Shown piece by piece: positions 24,886-35,649 of a DNA stretch of 52,041 nucleotides. How positions within the stretch are numbered: the first letter of the stretch is position 1; every line of letters starts with the position of its first letter. Under the pieces are notes generated by a model. The model made no database searches. It was not told the DNA's origin and was given only the letters and a program-made list of their open reading frames with translations. The position numbers were made by a program, and so were the translations under genes. The DNA comes from Pseudomonadota bacterium (GTDB lineage Bacteria; Pseudomonadota; Alphaproteobacteria; Sphingomonadales; Sphingomonadaceae). Location of the stretch: NCBI GenBank assembly GCA_023433305.1, contig JAEZCZ010000102.1:1-52041 (forward strand), written 5' to 3'.

Positions 24886-25198
24886 CGATCGTTTCCCCGG
24901 ACTTGACGGCAACGCGCACCTTCTTGCCGTCCTTCTCTTCGAAGCGCACGCGGGTGGGCTTGCCGTCCTTGGGATCGGCCACGGCGACCTTGCTGATCGC
25001 CATCGGAGCGGGCGCGCGGTCGATGCCGCCCTGCGGGTTTGCCTGGCTCGGCTTGCGGTGGCGCGCAGCGACGTTGACACCGTCCACCACGACTTTGCCC
25101 ACCTTCGGCAGAACCTGAGTCACCGTGCCCGTGCGGCCCTTGTCCTTGCCGGACAGGACCACGACCTGGTCACCCTTCTTGATCTTCGCGGCGGCCAT
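24878..25198 (-). CDS. rplX: 50S ribosomal protein L24
   Basis: A 106-residue L24 (AKIKKGDQVVVLSGKDKGRT, GTVTQVLPKVGKVVVDGVN, PQGGIDRAPAPMAISKVA), an assembly initiator. The ATG at 25198 overlaps the rplN stop codon (TGATG); the GTG one codon upstream is less likely. Confidence 0.97.
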   Translation of the reverse strand: MAAAKIKKGDQVVVLSGKDKGRTGTVTQVLPKVGKVVVDGVNVAARHRKPSQANPQGGIDRAPAPMAISKVAVADPKDGKPTRVRFEEKDGKKVRVAVKSGETIDG

Positions 25199-25566
25199 CA
25201 CAGCACCTCCGGAGCGAGCGAAATGATCTTCATGAAGCCCTTGGAGCGCAGCTCGCGCACCACCGGGCCGAAGATACGAGTGCCGATCGGCTCTTCGTTC
25301 TTGTTCACGAGCACCGCGGCGTTGGTGTCAAAGCGGATCACGCTGCCGTCGGGTCGGCGCACGTCCTTGCGGGTACGCACGATCACCGCACGGTGCACGT
25401 CGCCCTTCTTAACGCGAGCGCGCGGCTGCGCCTCCTTGACGGAGACGACGATCACATCGCCGACGCCCGCGGTGCGGCGCTTCGAGCCGCCCAGCACCTT
25501 GATGCACTGGACGCGCTTCGCGCCGCTGTTGTCCGCGACGTCGAGATTGGACTGCATCTGGATCAT
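25198..25566 (-). CDS. rplN: 50S ribosomal protein L14
   Basis: A 122-residue L14 (MIQMQSNLDVADNSGAKRVQ, IKVLGGSKRR, AQPRARVKKGDVHRAVIVRT, FGPVVRELRSKGFMKIISLA), matching the universal protein throughout. It follows rpsQ after 56 bases, with an inverted repeat TTGCCGGA-ACAAG-TCCGGCAG in the gap. Confidence 0.98.
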   Translation of the reverse strand: MIQMQSNLDVADNSGAKRVQCIKVLGGSKRRTAGVGDVIVVSVKEAQPRARVKKGDVHRAVIVRTRKDVRRPDGSVIRFDTNAAVLVNKNEEPIGTRIFGPVVRELRSKGFMKIISLAPEVL

Positions 25567-25622
25567 CGATCCGGTTCCTTCTCAGTGGCTTGCCGGAACA
25601 AGTCCGGCAGTTCCAAATCTAC

Positions 25623-25913
25623 TCAGTTACCCGCGGCTTCGACTTCGAGGTCGGCTTCGACCGCCTGGCCCTTGCCGGCCTGCACGCGGTCGAGCACCTT
25701 CCACGTCTTGGTCTTGGAGATCGGACGCGTCTCCTCGATCCGCACGACGTCGCCGGGCTTGAACTCGTTGCCCTCATCGTGGGCGTGATACTTCTTCGAG
25801 CGCCGGATGATCTTGCCGTAGAGCGGGTGACGCTCCTTGCGCTCGACCTTCACGGTCACGGTCTTGTCGGTCTTGTCGGAGACCACAGTCCCGATCAGGA
25901 TGCGTTTCGGCAT
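25623..25913 (-). CDS. rpsQ: 30S ribosomal protein S17
   Basis: A 96-residue S17 (MPKRILIGTVVSDKTDKTVT, VKVERKERHPLYGKIIRRSK, GDVVRIEETRPISKTKTW). The C-terminal 20 residues (GKGQAVEADLEVEAAGN) are an acidic extension. It begins 10 bases after rpmC. Confidence 0.97.
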   Translation of the reverse strand: MPKRILIGTVVSDKTDKTVTVKVERKERHPLYGKIIRRSKKYHAHDEGNEFKPGDVVRIEETRPISKTKTWKVLDRVQAGKGQAVEADLEVEAAGN

Positions 25914-25923
25914 CGCTTGCTCC

Positions 25924-26139
25924 TTAAGCCTTGGCAGCCGAGCGGGTGCGCTCGGTCTGAAGGGTCTTGATCTGCGCGATCGCCCGGCGGACTTCCTTGA
26001 TCCGCGCAGGGCGCTCGAGCTGGTTGGTCGCGGCCTGGAAACGCAAGTTGAACTGCTCGCGCTTCAGTTCGACGAGCTGCTCGGAGAGCTGGTCATCGGT
26101 CTTGGTGCGCAGGTCTTCGACTTTCTTGCTCTGGGCCAT
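25924..26139 (-). CDS. rpmC: 50S ribosomal protein L29
   Basis: A 71-residue L29 (MAQSKKVEDLRTKTDDQLSE, QLVELKREQFNLRFQAATNQ, VRRAIAQIKTLQTER), part of the exit-tunnel rim. The ATG at 26139 overlaps the rplP stop codon; a second ATG one codon upstream is also possible. Confidence 0.97.
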   Translation of the reverse strand: MAQSKKVEDLRTKTDDQLSEQLVELKREQFNLRFQAATNQLERPARIKEVRRAIAQIKTLQTERTRSAAKA

Positions 26140-26573
26140 CATTCGCCTCCCAGGTGCGAGGTGTCGCCGAGGCGGGCAACGACCTTGGTCTTGATCGGCA
26201 GCTTCATCGCCGCACGCTCGAACGCTTCCGCGGCGAGCGGGCCGGGAACACCGTCGAGCTCGAACAGGATGCGGCCCGGCTTCACGCGAGCGGCCCAGTA
26301 TTCCACCGCGCCCTTGCCCTTGCCCTGACGGACTTCGGCCGGCTTCTTCGACACCGGCACGTCGGGGAACACGCGGATCCACAAACGCCCCTGGCGCTTG
26401 ATGTGGCGCGTGATCGCACGACGCGCGGCTTCAATCTGGCGCGCGGTGATCCGCTCCGGCTCCATCGCCTTCAGCCCGTAAGAGCCGAAATTGAGCGCCG
26501 TGCCGCCCTTGGCGTCACCGCTGATGCGGCCCTTGAACGCCTTGCGGAACTTCATTTTCTTCGGTTGCAGCAT
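26139..26573 (-). CDS. rplP: 50S ribosomal protein L16
   Basis: A 144-residue L16 (MLQPKKMKFRKAFKGRISGD, FGSYGLKAMEPERITARQIE, PVSKKPAEVRQGKGKGAVE), which contacts the A-site tRNA elbow. It lies 12 bases after rpsC. Confidence 0.98.
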   Translation of the reverse strand: MLQPKKMKFRKAFKGRISGDAKGGTALNFGSYGLKAMEPERITARQIEAARRAITRHIKRQGRLWIRVFPDVPVSKKPAEVRQGKGKGAVEYWAARVKPGRILFELDGVPGPLAAEAFERAAMKLPIKTKVVARLGDTSHLGGE

Positions 26574-26585
26574 TGCTCGTCTACC

Positions 26586-27281
26586 TTAACGCGCCGGACG
26601 GACGCCGGAGGTTTGAGCCTCCATCATCAGCCGGTCCTGCGCCATCGGATCGTGGCCGAGAATCTCGCCCTTGAAGATCCAGCACTTGATGCCGATCACG
26701 CCGTAGGCGGTCAGCGCCTCGGCCTCGGCGTAGTCGACGTTCGCGCGCAACGTGTGCAGCGGCACGCGGCCCTCGCGATACCACTCGACGCGGGCGATTT
26801 CCGCACCGCCGAGACGACCGCCGCAGGTAATCCGGATGCCCTCGGCGCCGAGGCGGAGAGCGGACTGCACGGCGCGCTTCATCGCACGGCGGAAAGCCAC
26901 GCGGCGAACCAACTGGTCGGCCACGCCCTGAGCGACGAGCTTGGCATCGATCTCAGGCTTGCGGATCTCGACGATGTTCAGCTTGACCTCGCTGTCGGTC
27001 ATCGTCGCGAGCTTGGCGCGCAGCTTCTCGATGTCGGCGCCCTTCTTGCCGATGATGACACCCGGGCGCGCGGCGTAGATCGAGATGCGGCACAGCTTGG
27101 CCGGGCGCTCAATCACCACCTTCGAGATCGCCGCCTGCGGCAGACTCTCGATGATGTACTTGCGCAGCTCGATGTCTTCCTTGAGCAGCTGTGCGTAGTT
27201 GCGCCCTTCAGCGTACCAGCGGCTGTCCCAGGTGCGGTTGATCTGCAGGCGCAGGCCGATCGGATTGCTCTTCTGACCCAT
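26586..27281 (-). CDS. rpsC: 30S ribosomal protein S3
   Basis: A 231-residue S3 (MGQKSNPIGLRLQINRTWDS, KH domain with RPGVIIGKKGADIEKL, GGRLGGAEIARVEWYREGRV). The true start is the ATG at 27281, one base after the rplV stop; the longer frame is an artefact of the rplV overlap. Confidence 0.98.
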   Translation of the reverse strand: MGQKSNPIGLRLQINRTWDSRWYAEGRNYAQLLKEDIELRKYIIESLPQAAISKVVIERPAKLCRISIYAARPGVIIGKKGADIEKLRAKLATMTDSEVKLNIVEIRKPEIDAKLVAQGVADQLVRRVAFRRAMKRAVQSALRLGAEGIRITCGGRLGGAEIARVEWYREGRVPLHTLRANVDYAEAEALTAYGVIGIKCWIFKGEILGHDPMAQDRLMMEAQTSGVRPAR

Positions 27282-27282
27282 C

Positions 27283-27663
27283 TTAAGCCTCTTCTTCCTG
27301 CTCGCGCACGACGATCCGCAACCGGCTGAACGGCTTGAGGATGCGCGTGGACTTGCCACGGCCGCGCGTCGCGAAACGCTTCATGGTGATCGACTTGCCG
27401 ACCGAAGCCTCGGAGACGACGAGCGCGTCGACGTCGAGATCGTGGTTGTTCTCGGCGTTGGCGATCGCGCTGGCGAGCACCTTGCGGGCGTCGACGGCCA
27501 TCGCCTTCTTGGAGAAGGCGAGGATATTCATCGCGTCCTCGGCCTTCTTGCCGCGGATCAGGCCGGCGACGAGGTTCAGCTTCTGCGCCGAACCACGGAT
27601 CGTGGTGCCGACGGCCAGCGCCTCGTTTTCGCCCACGCGGCGGGGAGCTTTCTGCTTGCCCAT
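27283..27663 (-). CDS. rplV: 50S ribosomal protein L22
   Basis: A 126-residue L22 (AQKLNLVAGLIRGKKAEDAM, KKAMAVDARKVLASAIANAE, GRGKSTRILKPFSRLRIVV), lining the exit tunnel. Its ATG overlaps the end of rpsS. Confidence 0.97.
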   Translation of the reverse strand: MGKQKAPRRVGENEALAVGTTIRGSAQKLNLVAGLIRGKKAEDAMNILAFSKKAMAVDARKVLASAIANAENNHDLDVDALVVSEASVGKSITMKRFATRGRGKSTRILKPFSRLRIVVREQEEEA

Positions 27664-27938
27664 CAGCGCTTACCCTTCTTGTCGCCCGCGTGACCCGGGA
27701 AGTTGCGCGTGGGCGCGAACTCGCCGAGCTTGTGGCCGACCATCTCTTCGTTGACGGACACCGGAATAAACTTCTGTCCGTTATAGACGTTGAATGTCAG
27801 GCCGACGAACTGCGGCAGGATCGTGCTGCGGCGCGACCAGGTCTTGATCGGCGCGCGGCCACGCTTGTCCTGCGCATCCTCTGCCTTCTTCAGCAGAGAC
27901 AGTTCGACGAACGGACCTTTCCAGACGGAACGAGCCAT
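27663..27938 (-). CDS. rpsS: 30S ribosomal protein S19
   Basis: A 91-residue S19 (MARSVWKGPFVELSLLKKAE, WSRRSTILPQFVGLTFNVYN, GHKLGEFAPTRNFPGHAGDK). It pairs with S13 in the head of the small subunit. Spacing from rplB is 6 bases. Confidence 0.98.
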   Translation of the reverse strand: MARSVWKGPFVELSLLKKAEDAQDKRGRAPIKTWSRRSTILPQFVGLTFNVYNGQKFIPVSVNEEMVGHKLGEFAPTRNFPGHAGDKKGKR

Positions 27939-27944
27939 TATCGC

Positions 27945-28781
27945 TTACCTCTTCTTCTTCGCGTGGCGCGAACGGATGATCATCTTGTCCGTCTGCTTGT
28001 TGTTGCGGGTCCGGGCGCCCTTGGTCGGCTTGCCCCACGGCGTAACCGGGTGGCGGCCGCCCGAGGTGCGGCCTTCACCGCCGCCATGCGGGTGATCGAC
28101 CGGGTTCTTTGCGACGCCGCGGGTCAGCGGCTTCACGCCCATCCAGCGCTTGCGGCCGGCCTTGGCGAAGTTCTGGTTCTGGTTGTCGGGGTTCGACACC
28201 GAACCGACCGTGCCCATGCAATCGGCCCGCAGGTAGCGCTGCTCGCCCGAGTTCAGGCGAACGATCACCATACCGCGGTCGCGGCCGACGACCTGGACGT
28301 AAGTCCCCGCCGAACGGGCAATCTGGCCGCCCTTACCCGGCTTCATCTCGACGTTGTGGCAAATCGTGCCGACCGGCATCTGGCCGAGCAGCATGGCGTT
28401 GCCGACCTTGGTGTCGACGCGCTCGCCCGCCACGACGGTGTCGCCCGGAGCGAGGCGGTTGGGCGCCAGGATATAGCTGAGCTCACCGTCCTCATACTTG
28501 AGGAGCGCGATGAACGCGGTGCGGTTCGGATCGTATTCGATCCGCTCGACCGTCGCCGGCATGTCCCACTTGCGACGCTTGAAGTCGATGTAGCGGTACT
28601 TCTGCTTGTGGCCGCCGGCCATGCCGCGCGAGGTGACATGGCCCTTGTTGTTACGCCCGCCGGTCTTACGCTTCCCCTCGGTCAACGCCTTGACCGGCTT
28701 GCCCTTGTAGAGCGCCGAACGGTCGACGAGGATCAGGCCGCGCCGGGCGGGGCTGGTCGGGTTATAGTTCTTGAGTGCCAT
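27945..28781 (-). CDS. rplB: 50S ribosomal protein L2
   Basis: A 278-residue L2 (MALKNYNPTSPARRGLILVD, GRNNKGHVTSRGMAGGHKQK, GVAKNPVDHPHGGGEGRTSG), which supports the peptidyl-transferase centre; the essential His of HPHGGGEG is present. Confidence 0.98.
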   Translation of the reverse strand: MALKNYNPTSPARRGLILVDRSALYKGKPVKALTEGKRKTGGRNNKGHVTSRGMAGGHKQKYRYIDFKRRKWDMPATVERIEYDPNRTAFIALLKYEDGELSYILAPNRLAPGDTVVAGERVDTKVGNAMLLGQMPVGTICHNVEMKPGKGGQIARSAGTYVQVVGRDRGMVIVRLNSGEQRYLRADCMGTVGSVSNPDNQNQNFAKAGRKRWMGVKPLTRGVAKNPVDHPHGGGEGRTSGGRHPVTPWGKPTKGARTRNNKQTDKMIIRSRHAKKKR

Positions 28782-28784
28782 CGG

Positions 28785-29099
28785 TTAGCCCCGTGCGCCT
28801 TCGGTGATGTCGATCGACTGACCTTCGGCCAGCGTCACGATCGCCTTCTTCACGTCCGAGCGCTTATAGGGACGGCCCTTCCAGCGCTTGGTCTTGCCCT
28901 TTTGGACGATGGTGTTCACGCCTGTGACCTTCACGTCCCACAGCGCTTCGACCGCTTCCTTGATCTGCGGCTTCGTAGCGTCGTTCGCGACCTTGAAGAC
29001 GACGCCGTTCTGCTCGCTGAGCAAGGTCGACTTCTCGGTGATGTGCGGGGCGAGGATCACGTCGTAATGACGCGCATCGATTTCCTGCTTCTTAGCCAT
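28785..29099 (-). CDS. rplW: 50S ribosomal protein L23
   Basis: A 104-residue L23 (DARHYDVILAPHITEKSTLL, VVFKVANDATKPQIKEAVEA, RWKGRPYKRSDVKKAIVTLA), the docking site for trigger factor and SRP at the tunnel exit. It overlaps rplD by 8 bases. Confidence 0.97.
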   Translation of the reverse strand: MAKKQEIDARHYDVILAPHITEKSTLLSEQNGVVFKVANDATKPQIKEAVEALWDVKVTGVNTIVQKGKTKRWKGRPYKRSDVKKAIVTLAEGQSIDITEGARG

Positions 29100-29715
29100 T
29101 GAAGCGCGCCTCCAGCTTTTCTACCGCCGCCTTCGTCAGGACCAGCGTATCGTGCTTCAGGATGTCGTAGACGTTGGCACCCACGGCCGGGAGCACGTTG
29201 ACACCCGGCAGATTGCCGGCAGCCTTCTTGAAGCTGCCTTCCACCGCGTCGCCGTCGATGACCAGAACCTTGCCGTTCCAGCCATTCTTGCCGAACGCGT
29301 CAGCCAGGGCCTTGGTCTTGGCATCTTTGAGCTCGAGGCTGTCGATGACCACCAGGCCGTCCTTCGCCTTCGCCGAAAGCGCCATCTTCAGGCCGAGCGC
29401 GCGAACCTTCTTGTTCAGCGACTGCTCGAAGTCACGCAGCCGGGCACCGTGCGCCTTGCCGCCGCCGATGAACACCGGAGCGCGGCGATCGCCGTGACGA
29501 GCCGTGCCGCCGCCCTTCTGGCGACCCCACTTCTTGCCGGTGCGAGCCACATCCGACCGCTCGCGAGTGGGGCGAGCGGTGCCGCGCCGGTTCTCGAGCT
29601 GCCAGGTGACGACACGGTGCAGGATGTCGGCGCGCGGCTCGACGCCGAACACGGCATCGTTGAGCTCGATGTCGCCGGCAGCCTTGCCGTCGAGTTTTTG
29701 GACCTTCACCTTCAC
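29092..29715 (-). CDS. rplD: 50S ribosomal protein L4
   Basis: A 207-residue L4 (IELNDAVFGVEPRADILHRV, RTGKKWGRQKGGGTARHGDR, LGLKMALSAKAKDGLVVIDS). It starts with GTG at 29715, preceded by GGAGGG. L4 of some gammaproteobacteria represses the S10 operon; whether this one does is unknown. Confidence 0.97.
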   Translation of the reverse strand: MKVKVQKLDGKAAGDIELNDAVFGVEPRADILHRVVTWQLENRRGTARPTRERSDVARTGKKWGRQKGGGTARHGDRRAPVFIGGGKAHGARLRDFEQSLNKKVRALGLKMALSAKAKDGLVVIDSLELKDAKTKALADAFGKNGWNGKVLVIDGDAVEGSFKKAAGNLPGVNVLPAVGANVYDILKHDTLVLTKAAVEKLEARFNG

Positions 29716-29718
29716 GGA

Positions 29719-30612
29719 TCAGCCCTCCTTATTCGCGTCGGCTTCGGGCGCATTGCCCTCGGCCTCGTTGTTCTCTGCGCCGACGGCCGGGGTCGTGTCA
29801 TCGCCCGCGCCAGCCTGCTGCTCATGAAGCAGCTTATCCTGCTGCTCGGGCGAGACCTCGGGCTGAACCTCGTGCTCGGCAGCCGCCTCGACCATGCCGG
29901 CGGGGGCTTCCTCGTGCTCGGGGGCGCTGCTCTTCTTCTCGAGAATCGCGCCTGGGAAGGGCGCGCTTTCGGGAACCGGCAGCTTCACGGCGTCGCGGAC
30001 CAGCAGCCAGGCGTTCTTCGCGCCCGGCACCGAGCCCTTCACGAAGATCAGGCCGCGGGTGGCATCGGTGCGCACGACTTCCAGGTTCTGCTGGGTGCGC
30101 TGCTTGTCGCCCATGTGGCCGGCCATCTTCTTGTTCTTGAAGACCTTGCCCGGATCCTGGCGCTGACCCGTCGAGCCGTGCGCGCGGTGGCTGACCGACA
30201 CACCGTGCGTGGCGCGCATGCCTCCGAAGCCCCAGCGCTTCATCGCGCCCTGGAACCCCTTGCCCTGGGTGTGACCCGAGACGTCCACCATTTGGCCCGC
30301 CACGAAATGTTCGGCACTGATGGTCGCACCAACCGGAAGCAACGCCTCCTCGCTGTCGACGCGGAATTCAGCGACCTTCTTCTTCAGCGACACCTGCGCC
30401 TTGGCGAAGTGCTCGCGCTGCGGCTTGGCGACATTCTTCTGCTTGGCTTCGCCCGCGCCGACCTGGAGCGCGACGTAACCGTCACGATCCGCAGTGCGAT
30501 GCGAAACGACCTGGCAATCTTCGAGCGCCAGAACGGTGACCGGCACGTGGCGGCCATCCTCCTGGAACAAGCGGGTCATCCCGACTTTCTTTGCGATCAC
30601 GCCCGTGCGCAT
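29719..30612 (-). CDS. rplC: 50S ribosomal protein L3 with acidic C-terminal extension
   Basis: A 297-residue L3. The core (MRTGVIAKKVGMTRLFQEDG, VDVSGHTQGKGFQGAMKRWG, FGGMRATHGVSVSHRAHGST, VRTDATRGLIFVKGSVPGAK) ends near residue 210. About 85 further residues are acidic and low-complexity (AAEHEVQPEVSPEQQDKLLH, AEGNAPEADANKEG), longer than in most bacteria. It follows rpsJ after an unusually long 208-base gap full of hairpins. Confidence 0.97.
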   Translation of the reverse strand: MRTGVIAKKVGMTRLFQEDGRHVPVTVLALEDCQVVSHRTADRDGYVALQVGAGEAKQKNVAKPQREHFAKAQVSLKKKVAEFRVDSEEALLPVGATISAEHFVAGQMVDVSGHTQGKGFQGAMKRWGFGGMRATHGVSVSHRAHGSTGQRQDPGKVFKNKKMAGHMGDKQRTQQNLEVVRTDATRGLIFVKGSVPGAKNAWLLVRDAVKLPVPESAPFPGAILEKKSSAPEHEEAPAGMVEAAAEHEVQPEVSPEQQDKLLHEQQAGAGDDTTPAVGAENNEAEGNAPEADANKEG

Positions 30613-30820
30613 GATCAGACTCCTTCAACAGAGGCCTACCGGACCATCCGGCAGGCTTGTCAGCCCGATTGTCATGCATCGCCCCGTCCGGGCTGAGATG
30701 CCTCCCGAGAGGGAGGCGAGACGGGGGACGCGGCCCGGCATTATGCCGGCGGTATCCCTTGTCCGGATCGGCGGAGCTGGCTCCGTCCGATCAGGGCCCC
30801 GCTTTCGCGGGACTGCCGGC
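30613..30820 (-). promoter_or_regulatory. Hairpin-rich rpsJ-rplC intercistronic leader
   Basis: No gene. Read on the minus strand it can form several consecutive hairpins: CCCGCGAAAGCGGG near 30797-30812, a GGATCGGCGGAGC/GCTCCGTCCGATC arrangement near 30765-30792, GCCGGCATAATGCCGG near 30736-30752, and CCTCCC-GAGA-GGGAGG at 30704-30719, followed by AAGGAG before rplC. Other gaps in this operon are mostly below 60 bases. It may be a regulatory leader, an internal promoter region or a processing site. Confidence 0.55.
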
Positions 30821-31132
30821 TTACGCCAGCTTGATTTCGACGTTCACGCCAGCAGCCAGATCGAGCTTCATCAGCGCGTCGACCGTCTGGGCGTTGGGCT
30901 GCACGATGTCGAGCAACCGCTTGTAGGTGCGCACCTCGAACTGCTCCCGCGACTTCTTGTCGATGTGCGGGCCGCGGTTCACGGTGAACTTCTCGATACG
31001 CGTCGGCAGGGGAATGGGGCCCCGAATGAGTGCGCCCGTGCGACGGGCGGTATCCGCGATCTCGCCGGTTGCCTGGTCGAGCACGCGGTGATCGAAGGCC
31101 TTGAGGCGAATACGGATATTCTGAGCTTCCAT
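30821..31132 (-). CDS. rpsJ: 30S ribosomal protein S10
   Basis: A 103-residue S10/NusE (NIRIRLKAFDHRVLDQATGE, GPIPLPTRIEKFTVNRGPHI, DKKSREQFEVRTYKRLLDIV). Besides its ribosomal role it links NusG to the ribosome and serves antitermination. It sits after tuf, as in other alphaproteobacteria, but behind a terminator-like hairpin. Confidence 0.98.
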   Translation of the reverse strand: MEAQNIRIRLKAFDHRVLDQATGEIADTARRTGALIRGPIPLPTRIEKFTVNRGPHIDKKSREQFEVRTYKRLLDIVQPNAQTVDALMKLDLAAGVNVEIKLA

Positions 31133-31173
31133 GTCCTACTACCGATGCGAAAGAGCCACGGCGGCCTGAAGAC

Positions 31174-31226
31174 CGCCAAAAACAAAAGACCGCCCCGCCT
31201 CACCAGTTGCCTGGGAAGGGGCGGCC
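31174..31226 (-). terminator. Intrinsic terminator or attenuator between tuf and rpsJ
   Basis: On the minus strand CCGCCCC (31218-31224) and GGGGCGG (31190-31196) form a 7-bp stem, followed by TCTTTTGTTTTT. It lies about 60 bases after tuf and about 45 bases before rpsJ, so it can partly separate the str and S10 sections. A second GC hairpin CCGGGCG/CGCCCGG lies at 31241-31270. Confidence 0.75.
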
Positions 31227-31282
31227 CCCCGTGAATTCCGGCCGGGCGAATCCGCAAGGACCCGCCCGGCGCGGCGCCTATA

Positions 31283-32473
31283 TTACTTCGAAATCTTGCT
31301 GACAACCCCCGAACCGACGGTGCGGCCACCTTCGCGGATAGCGAAGCGAAGGCCCTCGTCCATCGCGATCGGAGCGATCAGCTTCACGCCGATCGTCACG
31401 TTGTCGCCCGGCATGACCATTTCGGTGCCCTCGGGGAGGATCACTTCACCGGTCACGTCGGTGGTGCGGAAGTAGAATTGCGGGCGGTAGTTGGCGAAGA
31501 ACGGCGTGTGACGGCCACCTTCATCCTTCGACAGCACGTAGACTTCGGCGCTGAACTCGGTGTGCGGCGTGACCGAACCCGGCTTGGCCAGAACCTGGCC
31601 ACGCTCGACGTCGTCACGGCCGGTGCCGCGGAGCAGCGCACCGACGTTGTCGCCAGCTTCACCGCTGTCGAGCAGCTTGCGGAACATCTCGACGCCGGTG
31701 ACGGTGGTCTTCTGCGTGTCGCGGATGCCCACGATCTCGACTTCGTCGCCGACCTTGACGATCCCGGTCTCGATACGGCCGGTCACGACGGTTCCGCGAC
31801 CCGAGATCGAGAAAACGTCCTCGATCGGCATCAGGAAGGGCTGGTCGGTCGGACGCGGCGGCTGCGGGATGAACTCGTCGACGGCCTTCATGAGCTCGAT
31901 GATCGAGTTCTTGCCGATCTCGTCGTCGCGACCTTCGAGGGCAGCCAGGGCCGACCCCTTGATGATCGGAATGTCGTCGCCCGGGAAGTCGTACGAGCTC
32001 AGCAGCTCGCGAACTTCGAGCTCGACGAGCTCGAGGATTTCCGGATCGTCGACCTGGTCGACCTTGTTCATGTACACGACCAGCGCGGGAACGCCGACCT
32101 GGCGCGAAAGCAGGATGTGCTCGCGGGTCTGCGGCATCGGGCCGTCGGCAGCGTTCACCACGAGGATGGCGCCGTCCATCTGCGCGGCACCGGTGATCAT
32201 GTTCTTTACGTAGTCGGCGTGCCCCGGGCAGTCGACGTGCGCGTAGTGGCGGTTCTCGGTTTCGTACTCGACGTGCGAGGTCGAGATCGTGATGCCGCGC
32301 TCGCGCTCTTCCGGAGCCTTGTCGATGTTGGCGTAGTCGGTGAACTCAGCGCCGCCGGCCTCGGCCAGAACCTTCGTGATCGCCGCGGTCAGCGTGGTCT
32401 TACCATGGTCGACGTGACCGATGGTGCCGATGTTGCAGTGCGGCTTGTTCCGCTCGAATTTTGCCTTCGCCAT
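31283..32473 (-). CDS. tuf: Elongation factor Tu
   Basis: A 396-residue EF-Tu (GTPase motifs GHVDHGKT near residue 19, DCPGHADYVKNM, NKVD; domains 2 and 3 intact, ending in GGRTVGSGVVSKI). It delivers aminoacyl-tRNA to the ribosome. Position after fusA (94-base gap) is standard. Confidence 0.98.
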   Translation of the reverse strand: MAKAKFERNKPHCNIGTIGHVDHGKTTLTAAITKVLAEAGGAEFTDYANIDKAPEERERGITISTSHVEYETENRHYAHVDCPGHADYVKNMITGAAQMDGAILVVNAADGPMPQTREHILLSRQVGVPALVVYMNKVDQVDDPEILELVELEVRELLSSYDFPGDDIPIIKGSALAALEGRDDEIGKNSIIELMKAVDEFIPQPPRPTDQPFLMPIEDVFSISGRGTVVTGRIETGIVKVGDEVEIVGIRDTQKTTVTGVEMFRKLLDSGEAGDNVGALLRGTGRDDVERGQVLAKPGSVTPHTEFSAEVYVLSKDEGGRHTPFFANYRPQFYFRTTDVTGEVILPEGTEMVMPGDNVTIGVKLIAPIAMDEGLRFAIREGGRTVGSGVVSKISK

Positions 32474-32567
32474 TTTCTTGAACCTCTAGTCTTTCGGATT
32501 TCGATTATTGCGGGTTTGAAAGCGGCGCCCGCTGAATCAGGCGCCGCCCCTAAACGACACTTCACGG

Positions 32568-34661
<2,094 letters not shown>

Positions 34662-34726
34662 GGTGAATTCCTTGGATGAGGGGAGCAGCCGGACGGATCA
34701 CCGCCCGGCCCTCGCCTATATAGTTG

Positions 34727-35197
34727 TTACCAGCGGTAGTGCGAGAAGGCGCGGTTGGCGTCGGCCATGCGGTGCGCATCCTCGCGCTTCTTCACGGCAT
34801 TGCCACGGTTGTTGGCCGCATCCATCAGCTCACCCGAAAGGCGCGCGGCCATCGTTGTCTCGGCCCGGCCGCGAGCGGCGGCGATCAGCCAGCGGATAGC
34901 AAGCGCCTGAGCGCGTTCCGGACGAACCTCGACGGGCACCTGGTACGTGGCGCCGCCCACACGCCGCGAACGCACCTCGACCTGCGGGGCGACGTTGTTG
35001 AGCGCATCGTGGAACAGCGCGACCGGATCGGTCTTCGCGCGGCTTTCAACGGTTTCGAGCGCGCCATAGACGATGCTCTCGGCAACCGACTTCTTACCGT
35101 CTAGCATGAGGTTGTTCATGAACTTCGACAGGACCTGATCCCCGAACTTCGGATCGGGCAGGATTTCCCGCTTCTCGGGACGACGACGACGTGACAT
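34727..35197 (-). CDS. rpsG: 30S ribosomal protein S7
   Basis: A 156-residue S7 (MSRRRRPEKREILPDPKFGD, KFMNNLMLDGKKSVAESIVY, VGGATYQVPVEVRPERAQAL, RKREDAHRMADANRAFSHYRW-type end). S7 nucleates the head of the small subunit. The spacing to rpsL is 80 bases. Confidence 0.98.
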   Translation of the reverse strand: MSRRRRPEKREILPDPKFGDQVLSKFMNNLMLDGKKSVAESIVYGALETVESRAKTDPVALFHDALNNVAPQVEVRSRRVGGATYQVPVEVRPERAQALAIRWLIAAARGRAETTMAARLSGELMDAANNRGNAVKKREDAHRMADANRAFSHYRW

Positions 35198-35277
35198 CGG
35201 ACTAATTCCTTATCCTGGGCGGCGCGGCTGCTCGCTGTGGAGTGCGCACCGGCCGAAAAAACCAGTGAGCGCGAGCC

Positions 35278-35649
35278 TTACTTCGGCCGCTTGGCGCCGT
35301 ACTTGGAGCGGCTCTGCTTGCGGTCCTTGACACCCTGGGTGTCGAGCACGCCGCGCAGAACGTGGTAGCGCACACCCGGGAGGTCGCGAACCTTGCCGCC
35401 GCGGATGAGCACGACCGAGTGCTCCTGCAGGTTGTGGCCCTCGCCGGGGATGTAGGCGATGACCTCGCGCTGGTTGGTCAGGCGGATCTTGGCGACCTTG
35501 CGCAACGCCGAGTTCGGCTTCTTCGGGGTCGGCGTATAAACACGAGTGCAAACGCCGCGCTTCTGCGGGTTGCTGTCCATCGCGGGAGCCTTGCTCTTCG
35601 CCCGGTTCACTTCGCGGCCCTTGCGGACCAGCTGGTTAATCGTCGGCAT
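35278..35649 (-). CDS. rpsL: 30S ribosomal protein S12
   Basis: A 123-residue S12 (MPTINQLVRKGREVNRAKSK, GVCTRVYTPTPKKPNSALRK, VAKIRLTNQREVIAYIPGEG). Lys in TPKKPNS and in the GGKVRDLPGVRYH loop, the sites of streptomycin-resistance changes, are the wild-type residues. First gene of the str operon. Confidence 0.98.
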   Translation of the reverse strand: MPTINQLVRKGREVNRAKSKAPAMDSNPQKRGVCTRVYTPTPKKPNSALRKVAKIRLTNQREVIAYIPGEGHNLQEHSVVLIRGGKVRDLPGVRYHVLRGVLDTQGVKDRKQSRSKYGAKRPK

